From positions 1 through 18,409 of the forward strand of contig PWOG01000246.1 of NCBI GenBank assembly GCA_003557565.1: DNA of 18,409 nucleotides, written 5' to 3'. Within the stretch, counting starts at the first letter, position 1; every line of letters starts with the position of its first letter. The notes below the pieces were generated by a model that saw only the letters and a program-made list of their open reading frames with translations, had not been told where the DNA came from and did not search any database. Of this stretch, positions 14,173 to 18,409 are shown in pieces. Both the position numbers and the translations under genes were made by a program. This DNA is from Desulfobulbaceae bacterium. Its GTDB lineage: Bacteria; Desulfobacterota; Desulfobulbia; Desulfobulbales; Desulfurivibrionaceae.

Positions 14173-15684
14173 TCAGTGAACAGCGCAGGCCAGGCAGGGA
14201 TCGAAGGAACGGACGATGCGCTTTGATTCAATCTGCTCCTCGGGGTTGTTCACCCTGGTGCCGATAAGGGCCGATTCCATGGCTCCCGGTTGTCCCTGGT
14301 CGTCACGGGGCGAGGCGTTCCAGGTGGTGGGCACCACGCACTCATACTTGGCGATTTTGTAGTTCTCGATGCGGATGTAATGGAGCAGGGCGCCCCGGGA
14401 TGCCTCGGTGGCGCCGAAGCCTTCCGCCGAGGCGGGCGGGTCGATTGCCGCCATGGTCGGTTCGCCGGGGGTGAGCCGTTGGCTTTCTTCCAGCAGAAAA
14501 TCGGCCAGTACCGCCGCCAGGATGGCCCGGCTCAGGTGTCTGCCCATGACCGAGTTGAGCTGTGACACCCTTACCCCCGCCCGGCCGGTGAGGCGGTCCG
14601 TCAATTCCTTGACGGCCTGATTGTGGCCCTGGGCGTAATCCACCATGATCCGGGCCGCCGGGCCCACCTCAACCATTTTGCCGGCGTAGCGGGGGGCCAT
14701 GATCCAGGAATAGGCGCCGCTCTTGTCGGGCTGGGGGGTAATGGCGGCATCGCGAACCTGTAGATTGGTGGGGGATGAGTAGAGGGAGCTGTTCACGTGC
14801 TGGCGAATCTGGTCGAAATTCACCGCCTCCACCCGGCCGTCGAACATTACCCCCGCTGCCAGCAGCCGTTCATTGTCGGGCCGAGGCCCCAGGGGGAGAT
14901 GGCCATGGGAGAGAAACCCGCCCCGGCTGCGGCCGATCTCCCAGTATTCGGGAAAGGCGCCGGCCACTGCCAGCACGTCGGGGATATACTTGTTATGAAT
15001 AAAGTCGCGAACCTCGCTGATCAGTGACTGGTAGGGAACAATCAGGTCCACCCGGGCCTCCTGGGTGCAGCCGCCGGGGAAGATGGAAGTGGCATGGGGG
15101 AATTTGCCGCCGAAGATGGCCGCCGCCTGGTTGGCCTTCTTTTCCATGCTCATTGCTTCCAGGTAGTTCTTGATGGCCCCCAGGTTGGTGTCCCGGTCGT
15201 TAAGGTAACGGCCGGATAGCCGAGGAAGGAACGGGGTGGCGGGGTAGCGCTGGCCGGAATCGATCTCCGCCCGGACCCAGTCTCTGACTCTGCTCAACTC
15301 CGGGTCTTTGCCGGAATATTCCAGGACGGAGGTGATGTCGACGTAATCGAGGGCACATAGTTGGTAGAAATGGAGCAGGTAATCATACAGATGGTTGGCT
15401 CCCTGGATCAGGTTGTGCAGAATCCGGCCGTTTGGTGGTACGCTCAGGCGGTAGGCGTTTTCCTGGGCCATTGAGGAAGCGATGGCGTGGGCGTACGGGC
15501 AGACCCCGCAGATCCGTTGGGTAATCTGCTGGGAGTCCAGCGGGTCGCGCCCCCGGAGGAAGATTTCAAAGCCCCGGAACATCTCGCCCTCGCAACGGGC
15601 GTCGGTCACCACCCCGTTCTCCACCGTGGTTTGTACGTTGAGATGCCCTTCGATCCTGGTGATGGGGCCGATGTCTATCTTCAT
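14173..15684 (-). CDS. [NiFe] hydrogenase large subunit lacking a C-terminal maturation peptide
   Basis: Catalytic subunit with the Ni-Fe(CN)2CO site, interconverting H2 and protons plus electrons. Ligands are the N-terminal pair C59 and C62 in RICGVC (with H66 following) and the C-terminal pair C497 and C500 in DPCLACAVH. RIEGH at 10-14 is the other N-terminal signature. The stop codon follows H503 directly, whereas most large subunits carry a peptide after this His that a specific endopeptidase removes. The codon at 497 is TGC, so this is not a selenocysteine enzyme. The protein has no signal of its own and would be exported with the Tat-bearing small subunit. I chose the ATG at 15684 (MKIDIG), preceded by GGGAG; an in-frame ATG at 15744 would add 20 unlikely residues. 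First gene of the unit. No maturation genes are in the window. Confidence 0.96.
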   Translation of the reverse strand: MKIDIGPITRIEGHLNVQTTVENGVVTDARCEGEMFRGFEIFLRGRDPLDSQQITQRICGVCPYAHAIASSMAQENAYRLSVPPNGRILHNLIQGANHLYDYLLHFYQLCALDYVDITSVLEYSGKDPELSRVRDWVRAEIDSGQRYPATPFLPRLSGRYLNDRDTNLGAIKNYLEAMSMEKKANQAAAIFGGKFPHATSIFPGGCTQEARVDLIVPYQSLISEVRDFIHNKYIPDVLAVAGAFPEYWEIGRSRGGFLSHGHLPLGPRPDNERLLAAGVMFDGRVEAVNFDQIRQHVNSSLYSSPTNLQVRDAAITPQPDKSGAYSWIMAPRYAGKMVEVGPAARIMVDYAQGHNQAVKELTDRLTGRAGVRVSQLNSVMGRHLSRAILAAVLADFLLEESQRLTPGEPTMAAIDPPASAEGFGATEASRGALLHYIRIENYKIAKYECVVPTTWNASPRDDQGQPGAMESALIGTRVNNPEEQIESKRIVRSFDPCLACAVH

Positions 15685-16259
15685 GCACTTCTCCCAAAAA
15701 ACGTGATAATTACAGGATGTGGACCAGGGGAAATAAACGGACATGCCTTTCTGGGGCAGTTCCGGGTGTGGAACCCTGCGCAGGATGAAGCCGGTTGCCT
15801 GCTCTCTGATGTACTGGCAACTTATGGGAAAGCGATCACGAAGCGCTGCGGTTTGCGGCTACTGGGACAGTTGAGGGGGCATCAAGTGGGCCGGTCAGGA
15901 CGTCTCGTTGGCGGTGTCCTGTGATGCTGGTCATGGCGATATAATTGGCAGTGATCATTGTCAGCATGCCGCAGGGTTGATCTTGCGGTCCGGAGCCGCG
16001 AACTACGTGGACGTGACCCTGGCCGACCGTTCTATAAGATGCGGTGGACGCTGAACTGCTGAGAAAATACCCCCCCCTGACTGGTTCTCGCTAACTAATT
16101 ATAAGACTCTTTAGCCTGACATTTATGCTTCTGTCAAGATTAAAAATTGACTGATTTAAGCAAGCCTTTCCATGTGTTACCGAACGCGGGTGGAGACACT
16201 GGTTGCAAAATGTCCGGTCTTAATCGCAGGCAAGGAGGAGCGAATATGAATCCGGGATT
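15685..16259. other. 575-nt gene-free region upstream of the hydrogenase unit
   Basis: No supported coding region on either strand: the open frames are short, lack good ribosome sites and match nothing I recognise. Features seen are an inverted pair CAGGAC/GTCCTG (15896-15901 and 15916-15921), another ATGCTG/CAGCAT (15924-15929 and 15962-15967), a run of eight C at 16070-16077, and AT-rich promoter-like sequence at 16098-16160. On the plus strand an ideal AAGGAGG at about 16231-16237 precedes an ATG with only five codons (MNPGF, stop), probably accidental. The region may be a long regulatory leader or decayed sequence. Confidence 0.6.
16098..16137 (-). promoter_or_regulatory. Possible promoter/operator for the hydrogenase-chemoreceptor unit
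   Basis: On the minus strand there is a consensus TTGACA (16137-16132) and a consensus TATAAT (16103-16098), but they are 28 bp apart, too far to act as one promoter. An inverted repeat TGACA-N10-TGTCA (16117-16121 and 16132-16136) overlaps the TTGACA and lies upstream of the TATAAT, where an activator or repressor could bind. A start from the TATAAT would give a leader of about 400 nt before the large-subunit ATG. No sigma-54 -24/-12 element was found. Confidence 0.3.
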
Positions 16260-16988
16260 TTAATCCAGATCGTTGAAAATGTATTGCAGCAGGGCGATAA
16301 TGGCGATGGCGGCGGTTTCCCCCCGCAAGATCCGGGGGCCTAAACCGATGGGCAGAAAACCCGCCTTTTGGGCGGCTTCCACTTCTTCCCCGCTGAACCC
16401 TCCTTCCGGGCCGATCAGGACCAGAATCGAGCCCGGCAGGATGACTTTGTCGGCCATGGCGCTCAGAGGCGGAGCGTTGGGTTGTTCCCAGCAGATCAGG
16501 CAAAGATCGAACTCGGAAGCCGCCGCCAGCAACTCGCTGAAGGTTTGGGGTGGACGGCAGGTCGGGGGCCAGGGCTGGTTGCACTGCTTGCAGGACTCCA
16601 GGATGATCCGCTGCCAGCGATCGATCTTTGCCGCCGCCGGGGCCGGGGTTTTGGTGTGCTGGGAAGTGAAGGGAAGCAGGGAGCGCACCCCCAGCTCCGT
16701 GCATTTTTGAACCACCAGGTCCATTTTTTTACCCTTGAGCATGGCTTGGCCCAGGTGGATGGCAAGCCCCTTTGGCGGGGTGTCGCTGGCCGCCGTCAGG
16801 GTCAGTTTCACCAGGCCGGGTTCGATGGTATCGATGCGAGCCTGGTAAACCATCCCGAGACCGTCAAAAAGTTCCACCTCCTGGCCGGGGCCCAGGCGCA
16901 ACACCCGGTGCAGGTGATGGGCGTCGGTTCCCGTCAGCGTAGCCTGGCTTTCATGGATGTTTCGGGGGTCGATAAAAAAACGTCTCAT
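16260..16988 (-). CDS. rsmE: 16S rRNA m3U1498 methyltransferase RsmE
   Basis: SPOUT-class methyltransferase that uses S-adenosylmethionine to methylate N3 of U1498 in 16S rRNA of the 30S subunit. The protein has 242 residues, the normal length. KCTELGV is at 96-102, the SAM-binding GPEGGFS is at 193-199 and the knot motif LGPRILRGETA is at 216-226; family members usually have Thr where Gly223 stands. The N-terminal RNA-binding PUA-like part begins MRRFFIDP. It starts 11 nt after prmA ends, and the pair is a common bacterial arrangement. The Shine-Dalgarno is weak, which fits translational coupling to prmA. No terminator is visible downstream. Confidence 0.95.
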   Translation of the reverse strand: MRRFFIDPRNIHESQATLTGTDAHHLHRVLRLGPGQEVELFDGLGMVYQARIDTIEPGLVKLTLTAASDTPPKGLAIHLGQAMLKGKKMDLVVQKCTELGVRSLLPFTSQHTKTPAPAAAKIDRWQRIILESCKQCNQPWPPTCRPPQTFSELLAAASEFDLCLICWEQPNAPPLSAMADKVILPGSILVLIGPEGGFSGEEVEAAQKAGFLPIGLGPRILRGETAAIAIIALLQYIFNDLD

Positions 16989-16999
16989 GGTTGCCGTTC

Positions 17000-17905
17000 T
17001 TAGGTTTTTCTAAAAAGAAAGGCCACCCATTCATCCTGGTGCGGCTGCTCAATGGTGATCATGCCAAGTTCCTGAAAGCGCCGGCCGATCTCGGCCTCCT
17101 GGTCGCCGGCCAGGATACCGGCCAGGATCAGGTGGCCGCCGGAGTTTACCAGGCGCACCAGATCGGCGGCCATTGCCAGCAGCACATCGGCGGTTATGTT
17201 GGCCAGCACCGCCGGGAAGGGGGTATCGATTTCATTTAAGGGGGTAATGTCGGCCTGGATGATGTCGTTGAGCTGGTTTCTCCGGCTGTTGTCCCGGGTG
17301 GCTTCCACGGCCATGGGGTCGTTGTCGGTGGCAACGACCCTTTTTGCGCCCCACAGGGCCGCTGCCATGGCCAGAATGCCGGTGCCGCAGCCGACGTCCA
17401 GAATGGAGTCGGGGGATGCGGGCTTGGCAAACAGGGGTTTTAGCAGCTGCAGGGCCAGCCGGGTGCTGGCGTGATGGCCGGTGCCAAAGGCCTGTCCCGG
17501 GTCCATTTCGATGACCTGCTCGCCGGGGCTCGAAGTGTATGATTCCCAGGAGGGCTTGATTATCAGCCCCGGAGTCACGGCAAAGGGGGTAAACTCTTTT
17601 TTCCAGGTCGCGTTCCAGTCCTCTTCGGCGATCACTTCGGTTCTGGGCGCGGGTATCGACAAGGTCTGATCCTGCCGCCGGAGGTGTTCAAGAAAATCGT
17701 TGATGGTTTGCAGGTGGTCGTCGAGGCTGTCGTCGGGTTCCAGGTAGACGCTGATTTCCTCCTGGGAGACGTCCTGTTCAAAACCGGTATATCCATACTC
17801 GACTCCACCGGAACTGCAGGAGGCCAACAGGGCGGCAACGGCGTCGGCCTGGTGGGCGGGACACTGGACGGTGAGCTTAAGCCAGGTGCGAGGGGTGATC
17901 GACAT
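17000..17905 (-). CDS. prmA: Ribosomal protein L11 methyltransferase
   Basis: Class I SAM-dependent methyltransferase that trimethylates amino groups of ribosomal protein L11. With the ATG at 17905 (MSITPRTWLKL) the protein has 301 residues, close to E. coli PrmA. An in-frame TTG at 17926 would add seven residues and has no better ribosome site. The N-terminal L11-recognition domain spans about 1-90. GTGHHAST is at 141-148, the SAM motif ILDVGCGTG at 168-176, and LANITAD at 234-240 is in the active-site position. It is followed at 11 nt by rsmE and is divergent from larB, with its own candidate promoter. Confidence 0.95.
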   Translation of the reverse strand: MSITPRTWLKLTVQCPAHQADAVAALLASCSSGGVEYGYTGFEQDVSQEEISVYLEPDDSLDDHLQTINDFLEHLRRQDQTLSIPAPRTEVIAEEDWNATWKKEFTPFAVTPGLIIKPSWESYTSSPGEQVIEMDPGQAFGTGHHASTRLALQLLKPLFAKPASPDSILDVGCGTGILAMAAALWGAKRVVATDNDPMAVEATRDNSRRNQLNDIIQADITPLNEIDTPFPAVLANITADVLLAMAADLVRLVNSGGHLILAGILAGDQEAEIGRRFQELGMITIEQPHQDEWVAFLFRKT

Positions 17906-17972
17906 TGGTAAATGGCCTGCGGTCAAGGGGAAGTTTTCGGCAGCCGTGCTGCTGTGTCGGCGATAAAAAACG

Positions 17973-18001
17973 AGTTTACCGGAAGGGTCGCTTTATGACA
18001 A
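17973..18001 (-). promoter_or_regulatory. Candidate promoter for prmA-rsmE
   Basis: Minus strand: -35 TTGTCA (18001-17996, one mismatch), 17-bp spacer, -10-like TAAACT (17978-17973, two mismatches). The predicted leader is about 60 nt. A weak hairpin (18001-18010 with 18023-18032) lies just upstream in the shared divergent region. Confidence 0.45.
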
Positions 18002-18094
18002 CACCAAACCATGTTCTCCCGAGGTGTGGTGTGAATAGCAGCCGTATGTTACTTGCCCTTTGCGTACAGGCTTTTTCCTGGTAATTTGGCCGTT

Positions 18095-18409
18095 ATGAAA
18101 ACAGAAAACCTTCAACAGCTGCTGTCCGATGTCGCTTCCGGTCGCTGTCCCGTGGACCGGGCGATGACCGCCCTCAAGCACTGGCCCGGGGAAAGACTGG
18201 GGTGTGCTCATCTGGACCATCAGCGGCGTTTGCGAACCGGGATTCCCGAAGTTGTTTTCGGGCAAGGAAAGAGCGTCGAGCAGATTACCCTGATCATGCA
18301 AAGGCTGCTGGCCGGGGGAGAAGCGACTCTGGCCACCAGGGTGGATGCCGAGAAGGCAGCGGCGGTGGTGGCCGCCCTGCCCGAGTTGACCTATCATCCG
18401 GAGATCGGA
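18095..18409 (+). CDS. larB: LarB, nickel-pincer cofactor biosynthesis protein, first 105 residues (cut by right edge)
   Basis: LarB carboxylates and hydrolyses nicotinic acid adenine dinucleotide to give the dicarboxylated pyridinium precursor of the nickel-pincer nucleotide cofactor, first known from lactate racemase. The open frame runs from the ATG at 18095 to the end of the window. The N-terminal pattern is typical of LarB: MKTENLQQLLSDVASGR, then LDHQRRLRTGIPEVVFGQGK and LATRVDAEKA. The AIR-carboxylase-like catalytic domain lies beyond the edge. The ribosome site is weak. It is divergent from prmA. Distance and strand argue that its presence near the Ni-containing hydrogenase is coincidental, since hydrogenases do not use this cofactor. 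Confidence 0.9.
   Translation, partial: MKTENLQQLLSDVASGRCPVDRAMTALKHWPGERLGCAHLDHQRRLRTGIPEVVFGQGKSVEQITLIMQRLLAGGEATLATRVDAEKAAAVVAALPELTYHPEIG

Noticed and set aside
14194..14202. Possible selenocysteine hydrogenase ([NiFeSe])
   Set aside because: The codon at the Se position of the C-terminal motif is in the DPCLAC stretch and reads TGC, not TGA; the only TGA is the stop after His.
15487..15924. A 145-codon plus-strand open frame running from inside the hydrogenase large-subunit gene into the intergenic region
   Set aside because: Most of it is antisense to a certain gene, it has low-complexity composition and no recognisable domain. The part beyond 15684 is not supported by itself.
16231..16262. 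Ideal Shine-Dalgarno (AAGGAGG) followed by an ATG on the plus strand
   Set aside because: The frame closes after five codons (MNPGF) at the rsmE stop; no longer reading frame continues and no promoter is convincing. Probably chance.
18095..18409. Functional link between larB and the [NiFe] hydrogenase through nickel
   Set aside because: LarB makes the nickel-pincer cofactor of lactate racemase-type enzymes, which hydrogenases do not use; the genes are divergent and separated by prmA-rsmE.

Overview
The window is a chromosomal stretch of a GC-rich, Gram-negative anaerobe, about 18.4 kb, densely packed with mostly minus-strand genes. The gene mix suggests a Desulfobacterota member, perhaps Desulfobulbales-like. 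The pointers are a Tat-exported periplasmic [NiFe] hydrogenase, a chemoreceptor with a c-type heme motif, an HD-GYP regulator, GlnRS together with GluRS, DUF4438, and LarB. This placement is inference from gene content, not from a search.

Layout. Positions 1-2700 hold glnS (minus, cut by the left edge) downstream of gltX, separated by a nested hairpin element. A good sigma-70-type promoter lies before gltX. Positions 2759-3685 hold era (minus), divergent from an RNase II/R-family exoribonuclease gene (3911-5959, plus). A very large hairpin with a 43-bp stem (6030-6137) separates the exoribonuclease gene from the convergent pyrE plus small zinc-ribbon pair (6894-6137). Positions 7025-8895 hold a two-gene signalling unit: a response regulator with a TTG start that overlaps an HD-GYP protein. 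Positions 9040-11065 hold a DUF4438 gene and ychF. Divergent from ychF is a DUF721/DciA-like gene (plus), which meets the next unit tail to tail.

Positions 15684-11773 form the most interesting block, a compact minus-strand apparent operon. It encodes the [NiFe] hydrogenase large subunit, then the Tat-dependent small subunit, then a methyl-accepting chemotaxis protein whose periplasmic domain carries a CxxCH heme-attachment motif. The large subunit stops exactly at the final His of its C-terminal Ni-binding motif, so it has no peptide for a maturation protease to remove. No membrane cytochrome or hydrogenase maturation gene is in the operon. Together these suggest a dedicated periplasmic H2/redox-sensing (taxis) module, although an ordinary uptake hydrogenase sharing a transcript with a receptor is not excluded. 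A 575-nt gene-free region lies upstream of it.

Positions 16260-17905 hold prmA-rsmE (minus), a translation-linked methyltransferase pair. Divergent from them is the start of larB (18095 to the right edge, plus), a nickel-pincer cofactor biosynthesis gene cut by the window. I saw no tRNA, rRNA, CRISPR array, intact insertion sequence or phage gene.
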